Shown here: piece by piece, positions 44,072-54,975 of the stretch
How the letters are laid out: every line of letters starts with the position of its first letter
Numbering within the stretch: the first letter of the stretch is position 1
Position numbers and translations under genes: made by a program
Notes under the pieces: generated by a model
Told to the model about the DNA's origin: nothing
Seen by the model: the letters and a program-made list of their open reading frames with translations, nothing else
Database searches by the model: none
Origin: Primulina eburnea
Taxonomy: Eukaryota; Streptophyta; Magnoliopsida; Lamiales; Gesneriaceae
Assembly (NCBI RefSeq): GCF_022965805.1
Contig: NW_027331414.1
Coordinates: forward strand, 1 to 64,000
Length of the DNA stretch: 64,000 bases
Direction: 5' to 3'

Positions 44072-45591
44072 ATAAATATATATATAAAACGTACGAAAAT
44101 TCTTCAGAATCAGAAAAGAATCGAGAAAAAGTCTCTGTGAAGTTATAGAAAATCCTTACGCCTTTTGGAGAAATTCGTCCGTCCGATTTTGAATCCGACT
44201 TTGATATTGTGTTTCTATCAACGCAGGCTACAACTGGACGTAAGTTTTGTTAAGTTTTGACATGTCTTGAAATTATGATATTGTCAGAATTGAATGGAAT
44301 TCATATATGATGTTCTTGACATGTTAGACATCATAGAATCGAAGTCAGATTTAGAAACAGAATGATTATGGAATTGTTATGATTTCCTGAAGTTAATTGA
44401 CTGAGATATGATATCAGAATGTATTGGTATTGATTATGAATTGAGGGAATTATTATCTGGTAATGTTATATTGACGGGGATACTGAGATTGTGCCGTCAT
44501 GCCGTTGATTTGACTTAAATAATGATTATTCAGATTCCGTGTTGAATTGAGAATGGAATATTGATATTATGATTCTCGATATATCGTTTCAGATTTACAG
44601 AGACAGTCTTGAGTTCAGAACCAATATTGCTTCATACCGAGACTACAAACGAAATGTATAAGTCAATGTGGTATTGGGAGATCGACTTGAGTCGGTTTAG
44701 ACTTGAGTTTCCCTAAATCACATACTTTACTTTATTGCATTGATATTTGGATTGATTTGATTGATGTACTTGTTCTCTTGAATTATAGATAGCAGGTATT
44801 AGACAGGTAATCTTGTGACAGAAGTGCCTGATAGTGGTGGGATCGCCACTGGCACATTGCACGATGTCACAAGATAGTATAGGAATCTTGGGACAGATGT
44901 GCCTGATGGTGGCGGGATCGCCACGGGCACATTGCACGATGTCACAAGATAGGATATTGGCGATAGGGCCACAGTCCATGACGGTTAGGTCAGAACACTG
45001 GATGTTTGGTTATATCGACGTGGATAGAACTGGAGTCTTTTCTATTACTGCTGGTCGATATAGGAATACTAACATCTGGAAACCGGGATCCCTAGACTAG
45101 GATTGAGTCTAGTCTGAGTCGTGGAGTCACGAGTATGATTGATAATTTGATACTAATTATGTTTTAGATTTTGATATATACCTGATGTCTGCTTCATGCT
45201 TTATATTGATTATATAATTTCATATTTCATTGATTTATACTGGGATATCTTTCTCATCGGTATTATCCGGCTGTTGTCTTGTTTGTATGTGTACATGACA
45301 ACAGGTGGGATAGGATCAGGGTCCAAGAGATGAGGATAGATCGTGATAGAGTGGAGACTTCGGACTTTGATGTATAGAGGATTTTAACACTTGATAAGTA
45401 GATGTTTAACCTTAGTTTGTACTGAATTGTATACGGTACAGGACTTGTACTTTATTTTATACTGAGTTGTATATTAGTTTGATTTCACCACATTCCGCAT
45501 TAAAAAGAAAAAAAAATTATGATCCTAATTACTTGATTAGTAAACTGATCCTGATGACGATTAAGAATTGATTAGCGTTCGGGTCCCCACA
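43594..45591 (+). repeat. E4 5' LTR
   Basis: It begins TGTAATGCCCGAGAAC and ends GGTCCCCACA. It holds eight GCATATGC-centred palindromes (43730-43965), a (TA)n tract at about 44009-44085, a TATAAAA box at 44083-44089, and a 75-bp tandem duplication at 44811-44885 and 44886-44960. Confidence 0.93.
43725..43965 (+). repeat. Array of eight GCGCATATGCGC palindromes (E4 5' LTR)
   Basis: Eight copies of a 10-14 bp self-complementary motif (GCGCATATGCGC and close variants) are spaced irregularly by roughly 5-50 bp. The matching array in the 3' LTR is at 50535-50780. The overlapping open frames on both strands repeat RAYA/RICA-like strings and are by-products of the palindromes. Confidence 0.88.
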
Positions 45592-45596
45592 ACAGG

Positions 45597-45608
45597 TGGT
45601 ATCAGAGC
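45597..45608 (+). other. E4 primer binding site (tRNA-iMet)
   Basis: A perfect TGGTATCAGAGC starts 6 bp after the 5' LTR. Confidence 0.92.
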
Positions 45609-45849
45609 GATAGATCCTTTAGATTGAGATAGGAGCTAGTGAGCGGGGTAGATTGAGTTTTCTTTCCTGCTTTTGATTGCTAGCATGATTTAATGCTTTC
45701 ATACATGTTTACCTGAATTATCTGATTTTGATATGGTAATGTGTATTATTGAGTATGGATCAGAACCGATTCTTGATCAGAGGTAAGATAATCAGAAAGG
45801 GGCTGAGACATATTTATTATGTGATTGCTAACCTTTTTGATATTCAGAT

Positions 45850-47249
45850 ATGCCTCCGAGAAGAGTACCAGAGCAGGATAGCACTTCAAATCCTCCAATG
45901 GATGTGACAGCCACTCGAATGGAGACATTGTTGAAAAGGTTTCAGTCGTTCCATCCACCGACTTTGAAGTGTACGAAGAATTCCGTGGATTGTGAGAATT
46001 GGCTGGATGATATTGAAATGCTGTTTGAGTCTTTGGAATATACTGATGAGCGGAAAGTGAAACTGATAGGACACCAGTTACACGACGTTTCCAAGAACTG
46101 GTGGATTACGACGTAGAGTACATTGGAACACCGAGGTACGACCATTACCTGGAATGTGTTTAGAACTGAATTCTATCAGAGGTTTTTCCCAGTGTCGTAT
46201 AGGAAGGACAAGGGAGCCGAGTTTGCAAACTTGAGACAGGGCCATCTTAACATTGAGGAATATGTGGCCAAGTTCTCTTCACCGTTGAGATTCGCTCCAC
46301 ATGTGGCTGAATATGATGAGGCCATCGCTGATCAGTTCATAAATGGCCTAAATCCGGACATATTTACGTTGGTAAACACTGGAAGATCGAACAATTTTAC
46401 CGAAGCCTTGAACAGAGCCAAGGGAGCCGTAGCCAGTCTGATGAGACAAAGAGGAGTTTCGTTTGTGCTTCCAGCACCGGACCACAACAACCACCTCCTC
46501 GATTTGAAGGTGGCAGCAGCAGTAGCAGAAAAAAGGATTTCTTGAAGGCTAGAGGGAAGCAGTTCTTCTAGCTCTGGGAATCCTCGACTGAGCCAGAGCT
46601 ATACTGGACCTATTTGCAATATTTGTGGAGGGAAGCATCCCACTGAGCATTGCCGAGGAGTGTTTGGCAGCTGCCGTATCTGCAAACAACAAGGACACTT
46701 TGCCCGAATGTGTCCACAGAGAAGTGCCCAAGGATCCCAGGCAGCTGAGTCATCTGGATCAGTGGCTCAGACAGGTAGACGACCATCTGCTATTCATTAT
46801 TTTCAGCCAACACCGTCTACTCAGTCACATCAGAGGCCAGGGGGAAGCCAGACAGTGAGCCAGCCTCCTAGACAGCAGGCCCAAGTTTTTGCCTTGACCG
46901 AGGAGCAGGCACAGGATGCACCTGATGATGTTGTGGCAGGTAACTGTTTTATTTCTGGTTATCCTGCATACGTATTGATTGATATTGGTGCATCACATAC
47001 TTTTATTTCTGAGAGGTTTGCATTGAGTCATGCATTACCTATTGAGTCATTGTCTGCAGTAGTGTCTGTTTCTTCCCCGTTTGGGACATGTTTGATATCG
47101 GTGAAGTCTGTGAAATCTTGTATACTGCAATACGATGTGCATACGATTGAGTTAGACTGTATTGTGCTTGGTTTATCTGATTTTGATTGTATTATCGGTA
47201 TCGATATGTTGACCAAGTACCGAGCTACAGTTGACTGTTCCACAAGATA
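45850..47249 (+). pseudogene. E4 gag and protease, broken
   Basis: Gag starts at ATG 45850 (MPPRRVPEQD). A TAG at 46114-46116 interrupts the gag core, which continues to about 46500 (FYQRFFPVSYRKDKGAEF). After a frameshift come two knuckles at about 46610-46710 (CNICGGKHPTEHC and CRICKQQGHFARMC). The protease active site reads DIGASH (about 46980), where related elements have DTGASH, so the catalytic Thr is lost. A further shift near 47245 separates protease from the RT linker. At least four independent lesions show that it is dead. Confidence 0.88.
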
Positions 47250-50200
47250 GTGAGATTCAGACCTGAAATGGCTGAGGAGTGGAAATTTTACGGTAAGGGT
47301 TCTCGAGATAAAATTTCTTTGATATCTGCGATAAATATGACTCGATTATTGCAGAAAGGAGCGGATGGATTCCTGGTATATTCAGTTGATTTACTGAAGT
47401 CGAGCCCATCATTGGCGGACTTGCCAGTGGTGTGTGAGTTTGCTGATGTCTTTCCAGATGAGATTCCTGGATTACCTCCGATTCGAGAGATAGACTTCAG
47501 CATTGAGTTGATGCCAGGAACAGTCCCGATTTCGAGAGCTCCGTACAGGATGACACCGATCGAGTTGAAAGAGTTGAAAGAACAGTTGGAGGATTTACTG
47601 TCCAAGGGGTATATCAGACTGAGTGTATCTCCTTGGGGTGCTCCAGTACTGTTTGTGAGGAAGAAAGATGGGTCGATGAGACTTTGTATCGACTACCGGC
47701 AACTGAACAAGGCAACGGTAAAGAATAAATATCCATTGCCTCGTATTGATGATTTATTTGACCAGTTGCAGGGTTCTTCGGTGTATTCCAAGATCGATCT
47801 GAGATCTGGATACCATCAACTGAGAGTCAGGGATTCTAATATCTCAAAGACAGCATTCAGAACCAGGTATGGACACTATGAATTTATTGTCATGCCATTT
47901 GGTTTGACGAATGCATCGACGGTATTTATGGGATTAATGAACCGTGTGTTTCAGAAATATCTTGATGATTTTGTGATTATATTCATCGATGATATTTTGA
48001 TATATTCAAAGAATGTGATGGAGCATGCTGAGCATTTAAGAACTGTGCTGAGAATTTTAAGGGCGGAGAAACTATATGCCAAACTGTCGAAATGCGAGTT
48101 CTGGTTGAAACATGTGGTATTTTTGGGGCATATTATATCCGGAGACGGGATATCCGTTGATCCCAGTAAGATTGAGGCAGTGATTTCTTGGCCGAGACCG
48201 ACATCTGTACCAGAGATACACAGCTTTATGGGTTTGGCAGGATATTATCGTCGATTCATTAAAGACTTTTCGAGTACCGCCAAACCGATTACGCAGTTGA
48301 CTCAGAAGAATGCTCAATTTGTGTGGTCAGAAGACTGTGAATCCAGTTTTCTGGAATTGAAGAAGAGATTGACCAGTGCTCCAGTGTTGACTATCCCGTC
48401 AGGTACTGGTGATTTTGTTGTGTATTGTGATGCATCTCACCGCGGATTGGGCTGTGTTTTGATGCAGAGGGGCATGTGATTGCTTATACCTCGAGATAGC
48501 TGAAACCCCATGAATCTCGTTATCCAATTCATGATTTTGAATTGACAGCCATCGTCTTTGCATTGAAGATATGGCGACATTATCTATACGGTGAGAAGTT
48601 TGAGATCTATTCTGATCACAAAAGCTTGAAATATCTGTTTTCACAGTCCGAATTGAATATGAGGCAGCGGAGATGGCTTGATTTGCTTAAAGATTTCGAT
48701 TGTGAAATCAAATACTACCCAGGAAAATCCAATGCAGCAGCTGATGCACTGATTCGAAAGGTATGTTCTCTATCCTTATCGACTATGGGTGTTTCGAATT
48801 TGATTGAAGACTGCTGTTTGTCTGGATCAGTATTTGAGACAGATCGGAGACCTATGAGATTATATACTATTCAAGCTGAACCAGAGCTGATTTTGAGAAT
48901 TAAAGCAGCTCAGAAAGTTGATCAGAATATACAGAAGTCGATTGCTATGGTCAGAGCTGGACATCGATCGGAATATCAGGTTCAAAATGGTATTTTGTAT
49001 GTGAATAATCGTCTTGTTGTTCCGAATGTTTCGGATTTAAGACAATGAATACTGACAGAAGCGCACAACAGTCGTTTTAGCATTCATCCTGGTGGCAGGA
49101 AAATGAATAATGATTTGAGGACATAGTATTGGTGGAAACAAATGAAATCTGATGTTACTGAATTTGTAGCCAAGTGTCTAAATTGCCAACAGGTGAAAGC
49201 TGAGAAGAAGAAACCAAGAGGACTATTACAGAGCTTGTCGATTCCTGAATGGAAATGGGATCACATTTTCATGGATTTTGTGACACAGTTGCCACGTTCC
49301 TCCTGAGGTTGTGATGCGATTTGGGTCGTGATTGATCGCTTAACCAAATCTGCATGTTTCATTCCATACAAGATGACGTACCGATATGATCAGATGGCCG
49401 ATATCTATGTCAAGGAAGTGGTTAGATTGCACGGAGTGCCGAAGTCAATTGTCTCAGGCCGTGATCCTCGGTTTACTTCGTACTTCTGGCAGAGCTTGCA
49501 GCAAGCTCTAGGTACAAAGTTACATCTGAGTACCGCATATCATCCTCAGACTGACGGACAGTCAAAAAGAACGATTCAGACATTGGAAGATATGTTGAGA
49601 GCTGTAGTGCTTGACTTTAGCACTAATTGGTAAGATGCATTGCCTCTTTGCGAGTTTTTGTACAACATTAGCTATCAGATGAGTATTGAAATGGCTCCAT
49701 TCAAAGCTTTGTATGGAAAGAAATGCAGATACCCGTTGTATTGGGCTGATATCTCTGAAGTTCCTGAGACTATACCTGATATGATCAGAGATATGACAGA
49801 AAAAGTGAAACTGATTCAGAAGAAAATGAAGGCAGCAGAGGACCGACAAGCCAAATATGCCAACCTTCGACGTAGACCGTTGATATTTGAGGCAGGAGAC
49901 AGAGTATTTTTGCAGATTTCTCCATTCAGAGGTGTGGTTAGATTTGGGAAGAAAGGGAAATTGTCTTCACGATATGTTGGTCCATATGAGATTCTCGAAA
50001 AGATAGGAGATCGTGCCTATCGACTCGCCTTGCCGCCTTCATTATCAGGGATACATGATGTTTTTCATGTATCTATGCTGCGGAAATATCTCCCTGATGA
50101 TTCTCATGTTATGCAGCCAGACGAGGCCGAACTTGATGAATCTCTGAGTTACGTTGAAAAGCCGATCCAGATGATCGATCGCAAAGAAAAGAGACTCAGA

Positions 50201-50302
50201 ACGAAGACGATTCCTCATGTGAAAGTTCAATGGACTCGTCATGGCATTGAAGAAGCCACTTGGGAAACTGAATCGGATATGAGACAGGAGTTCCAGCATT
50301 GT
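47250..50302 (+). pseudogene. E4 pol: RT, RNase H, integrase, chromodomain, broken
   Basis: RT is nearly complete in one frame (47250-48479) with [44 protein letters not shown] and catalytic FIDDILIYS near 47985. A frameshift at about 48473 and a TAG near 48497 break RNase H, which resumes at 48540 with [13 protein letters not shown]. Integrase has stops at 49046, 49126, 49305 and 49631, but keeps [25 protein letters not shown] and TAYHPQTDG. The C-terminal end has HVSMLRKYLPDDSH and the chromodomain core HVKVQWTRHGIEEATWE near 50215-50265. Confidence 0.9.
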
Positions 50303-50406
50303 TTCACTGATGTAAGTTTTGTTCAGTTTTTATTACATGCCTTCTTATTGATATGATTGATTGCATGTGATTTCGAGGACGAAATCATATCTTAGGGGGG
50401 GATAAA

Positions 50407-51716
50407 TATAATGCCCGAGAATTAATCACTGTTAATTAACGATTATTGAGTTATAATTCAAAGTGATTATAAAAGAATTAACCGAGACACGATTGGAGAT
50501 AACGTGTGAAAAGGTGTATGTGCGAGGATGAACTCTTGCGCATATGCGCGACCCAGCCGGGCGCATATGCGCGAGAAGTCCAGAGAACCTCGCGCATATG
50601 CGCGACATGAATCCGCGCATATGCGCGAGGGTGCCCGAGACTTGGCAAATTTGAGCAATGGCCTCGCGCATATGCGCCGAATAAGGGCGCGCATATGCGC
50701 GAGCTGCCGTGTAGATACGCGCCAAGGCATATCGCCTCGCGCATATGCGCCAAGAAGGTTCGCGCATATGCGCGAGACGTGTTGCATGTAGGATGAGCCA
50801 TTTGCTTTACTTGAGTCGGTTTAGACTTGAGTTTCCCTAAATCACATACTTTACTTTATTGCATTGATATTTGCATTGATTTCATTGATGTACTTGTTCT
50901 CTTGAATTATAGATAGCAGGTATTAGACGGGTAATCTTGTGACAGAAGTGTCTGATCATGGTGGGATCGCCACGGGCACATTGCACGATGTCACAAGATA
51001 ATATAGGAATCTTCGGACAGATGTGCCTGATAGTGGCGGGATCGCCACGTGCACATTGCACGATGTCACAAAGTAAGATATTGGCGATAGGGCCACAGCC
51101 CATGACGATTAGGTCAGGACACTGGATGTTTGGTTATATCGACGTGGATAGAACTGGAGTCTTTTCTATTACTGTTGGTCGATATAGGAATACCAACATC
51201 TGGAAACCGGGATCCCTAGACTAAGATTTAGTCTAGTCTGATTCGTGGAGTCACGAGTATGATTGATAATTTGACACTAATTATGTTTTAGATTTTTATA
51301 TATATCTGATGTCTGCTTCATGCTTTATATTGATTATATAATTGCATGTTTCATTGATTTATACTGGGATATCTTTCTCACCGGTATTATCCGGCTGTTG
51401 TCTTGTTTATATGTGTACATGACAACAGGTGGGACATGATCAGGGTCTAGGAGATGAGAAGAGATCGTGATAGAGTGGAGACTTCGGACTTTGATGTATA
51501 GAGGATTTTAACACTTGATAAGTAGATGTTGAACCTTAGTATGTACTGAATTGTATACGGTATAGGACTTGTACTTTATTTTATACTGAGTTGTATATTA
51601 GTTTGATTTCACTACATTCCGCATTAAAAAGAAAAAAAAATTTATGACCCTAATTACTTGATTAGTAAACTGATCCTGATGACGATTAAGAATTGATTAG
51701 CGTCCGGGTCCCCACA
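50407..51716 (+). repeat. E4 3' LTR with a 688-bp deletion
   Basis: It matches the 5' LTR but begins TATAATGCCC, so the terminal TG is changed to TA. It joins position equivalent 43998 directly to 44687 (junction near 50813), losing the TATA box and the (TA)n tract. It keeps eight palindromes and the 75-bp duplication (near 50934-51080). A purine-rich tract with a run of G (50392-50403) precedes it. Confidence 0.9.
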
Positions 51717-51720
51717 ATTG

Positions 51721-51753
<33 letters not shown>

Positions 51754-52927
51754 TTAATATATCGATACATGCATACAATATATGCATGGAAATATTAATT
51801 AAAATTAAAAATATTTTATTTAATTTCATTAATTAACTTATTAGTTTAATGCATTCTAGACCCTTCTAGAATATTTTATGAGAATTTTGTACATATTAGT
51901 AGTCACTACTACTAGTACTATTTTTAATTCTAAATTAACTAAATAAATAATTGTGAACGCATTATAACCCCGATCGACAATCTGACAGCGTCGATGTACC
52001 GAAGGTACGAGTCCTGTTCATGAAATGAAAATTGAAAATTTCGAAGATCAAAATTTTCACTTACCATATTTGGCAGCTACCACTTTTGTGAAATCCTTCA
52101 CAAAAACAAGCGGTTCCACTCTCTTTCCTCAATTAGCATTTAAACTAACTTCCATTTGTTCCATCTTGTGGGATCAACTTCTAAACTCCTTTATAAGCAT
52201 TCCGTGATCTCCATCAAACTACAGTCATCAAATTCAACTCCTTCTGTGACCCGCAATGAGAAAAAAAATCCAATCAGTTCGTGACCCTAAATGGTTCAGG
52301 GATACTTCTAGTTGTGGATTCATATCTTTATGTGATTCAGAATAATATTTATTCTTATTCGGGCTTACCCTAATTAGCCCTTTTGTTTTTACCAACACTT
52401 TGATCAAGAATGTTAGAACTCATTTCTGATTGCACTCATCGGATCATGGTAAGGGCGTTTAGTAGCATCGCCCCATGATCTCTTAGGTACCGCTGATAGT
52501 GCCTGAAAGAACTTTAAGTTATGGTTAGCGTATAATACTTTCCCTTCAACTCATATATCCCGGTCGAGTCTGCAATCATTGGTATATCGAGAGTTGCATA
52601 TAAATTCGATAACGATGTGATGTATATTTGAGTAATAATAGTGACATTGTATGTGAAACTGGGGAAACACCTTTCCAAAATATACATGTTTTACTCTGGT
52701 CAGATATTTCTTGCACTATTAACTCATCGAGATAACATAGGATATCTTCACTCATAGGAAAACGGTGAATCCTCGACTACAATGCATTGCCTCTTACGTA
52801 TTTCGGAACTACACCCAATCTCGCCACCTGAAGACCCTCAATGAAGTCAATAAACGGATTAAAGTGCATGCTAGTACGTTGAGCATCTACGTTGCTAATT
52901 TTGTGCAGCCATAACCGCAGACTATTC
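51717..52927 (-). repeat. E0 5' LTR, outer part (after E4)
   Basis: It starts with the ATTGA duplication and a (TA)(CA) microsatellite (51721-51753). It then parallels about 5695-7010 of the E0 3' LTR: GATCAAAATTTTCACTTACCATAT, GATCAACTT, TTTGATCAAGAATGT and ACGGTGAATC. It lacks TRIM 1, which fixes the TRIM insertion point. Similarity stops at about 52927, some 430 bp before the expected outer end, where a different LTR begins. Confidence 0.82.
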
Positions 52928-53660
52928 TATAGTACCCAAAATCAGTACACATAAACCTATGCATTTATTAAATGGTTAAATTATTTATTTAATTTTTTAA
53001 AATGATTTTAAAGATACATGATATATTATTTGCATTATTTTAAATCATTACATGTTTATGTGATGCACGTTAAAATTTTTTCTTGAGTTTTATGTTTCAG
53101 GAGAATATTCGATACGGGATCGAGAAAAGAGATCGGTGACCTTTTAGGCGATTTATGAAAATGCGGTATTTTATTTCAAGTCTAGGAGATTGATATTTTA
53201 AATAATTTTTGGAATTTTAATCATTTTAAAGCCTAATTTAATTTATTAGGTGATTTTAAGACTTCAATCTTTTCAAAAATACTAAGTTGAGCAATGGGGA
53301 TTTTAAACCTTGTAAATTATTTTATTAAATCTTTTAGTGGGATTAAATAATTAGATAGTATTATTTTATCACTAATTATTTAACTTAACATTTCTTTAGC
53401 CCCTAATTAGTTAATTAAACAAAAAATTTCTACCTAATAAAAAACACTCACTCACGCGCACACACACAACACACACATACGTTGTAAATTTTTGAGAAAA
53501 GCTAGGGTTCTTGAGCTTTCTTTCAGCAGCCACCTTTCCCTTGCTAATTTTTGGAGATTTACGTCCCTTTTTCGAGCAAGAATCGTGTAGCAAGCGTCTC
53601 CCGGTCATCTCGCATAACCCACCACGTCGGTATTCGTTATCTTCGAGCGTTTAGACTAAA
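52928..53660 (+). repeat. 5' part of a gypsy LTR (family of 8151-10238)
   Basis: It starts TATAGTACCCAAAATCAGTAC and replaces the outer end of the E0 LTR. Its last 70 bp (CCACGTCGGTATTCG...CGAGCG...AAAGGCA) align in wording with the first 60 bp of the LTR at 8165-8230, so the two fragments are the left and right parts of one family. A CA-repeat region near 53449-53480 and a CTAGGGTTCTTGAGC stretch suggest a transcribed leader. The 65-aa minus-strand frame here is not convincing. Confidence 0.55.
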
Positions 53661-53784
53661 AGGCATGTATATTTTGTAAGGCCTTGAAATTTATTGTCAC
53701 ATCAATTAGAATAAAATATCCAAAACTAAGTTAAGAATGTAAAATAATTATATGTATATATATTTTTCGTATTAAAATATACAT
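53661..53784. other. AT-rich spacer
   Basis: Short AT-rich sequence between the LTR fragment and E5. Nothing is recognised. Confidence 0.5.
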
Positions 53785-54774
53785 TGTTGAGGATCGAAGT
53801 TGAGTTTAGAGGGGGGGGGGGGGTGAATAAACTCTACTCGTTTTTCGTTCTGATGAAGTACTAGAATCCTGTTAAGAATAGTAGTTGATCTTGTGCGTGT
53901 ACTTTCACCTGATTACAATGAAAATGTGCGGAAACAATCTGATGAAGTAGTAGAAAAACAGTAAAACAGCAGGCAGCAGTTGTTTATGGAATTTCGAAGA
54001 TAAACTCTTCTACGTCTCCCCTTTTTCTGTTTCTAGAAGGTATAACTAAAAGACTTTGGATATTACAGTACAACTCTTGTACACACCCACTTCAGAAGGA
54101 CTTACACTTCAGCCTACTGAAACTCTTAGTTTCTCAACTCACAAATGTGCGTAACACAAGGTTCTGAAAAGACTCTTTTCAGATTACAAACTCTTCTTGA
54201 TGAAGTATAGATAGTGTAGTGATAGTGAAGAGTGTGATGATCAGTAGCACAAGATGATCTTCAAATGATCAGATAATTGCTATGAAGCGTGTGCTACTTT
54301 TCTTTTTGTTGAACTTTAAGAGTGATTTCGATGAAAAAGCTTTGATCCTTGAAAATTTGTTTTCGTAACCTGCTTTTGAGTAAGGTTTGTTACCCTTATA
54401 TAAGAGCAACTGAGTTCAACGTCCATAAATCAGAATAGTCTTCAGATAGTCTGATAGAGTCAGCTATATTGCCAAAAGAAGTTCCTGCAACAAGACTGTA
54501 GAACAATCAGTTCTGTTTTATACCAAAATGGGTAAGTTGCATTAAATGATTCAGTATAGCAATTAATGCCGCAATTAATACTAGTACTTGGAACCCTTAA
54601 CGGTAACATTAAAGAAGTAACGTTAGGCAACGTCTTCTACTGGTTTTGTATAACTATCTCTTCTACTGATTTAGTTTTACTAGAACAGCAGCTACTGATA
54701 AATTAGACGTTTGATCTGGTCTGCTGATCTACTTGTTTTAGTTATCATCGCCACAATATAATTCATTTGTAACA
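53785..54774 (-). repeat. E5 3' LTR
   Basis: The 990-bp LTR begins, on the minus strand, TGTTACAAATGAA at 54774 and ends CCTCAACA at 53785. A G-run (53810-53822) lies near its end. TATATAAG at 54395-54403 is the likely core promoter. The polypurine tract is at 54775-54784 (AAAGGGGGAAAT on the minus strand). Confidence 0.85.
54395..54403 (-). promoter_or_regulatory. E5 LTR TATA box
   Basis: CTTATATAAG is a palindromic TATA element in the middle of the LTR, the expected U3/R position. Confidence 0.6.
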
Positions 54775-54975
54775 ATTTCCCCCTTTGTGGTGATGCCAAA
54801 ACCTAATCAGTAGAAAGTTGTTAAATAAAACAGATAATCATATAAACTTTAAAAGTATCAATTGATTCCAATATCCCTGAAAATAATTTCTTCAGACGGA
54901 GGCTCTTGATCTCTTCTGTCAGAAGGTTCAGCCTCATCTTCTTCTTGATTTCCTCCTTGATCTCCTCTATCTGCC

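Larger units (their letters stand above)
43594..51716 (+). mobile_element. E4: chromovirus (Ty3/gypsy) inside the E0 5' LTR
   Basis: A perfect ATTGA duplication (43589-43593, 51717-51721) flanks an element with a 1998-bp 5' LTR and a shortened 1310-bp 3' LTR. It has a tRNA-iMet primer site and gag, protease, RT, RNase H, integrase and chromodomain remnants. Several nonsense codons and frameshifts inactivate it. It is related to E1 and E2 but has its own LTR hairpin type (GCGCATATGCGC). Confidence 0.92.
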
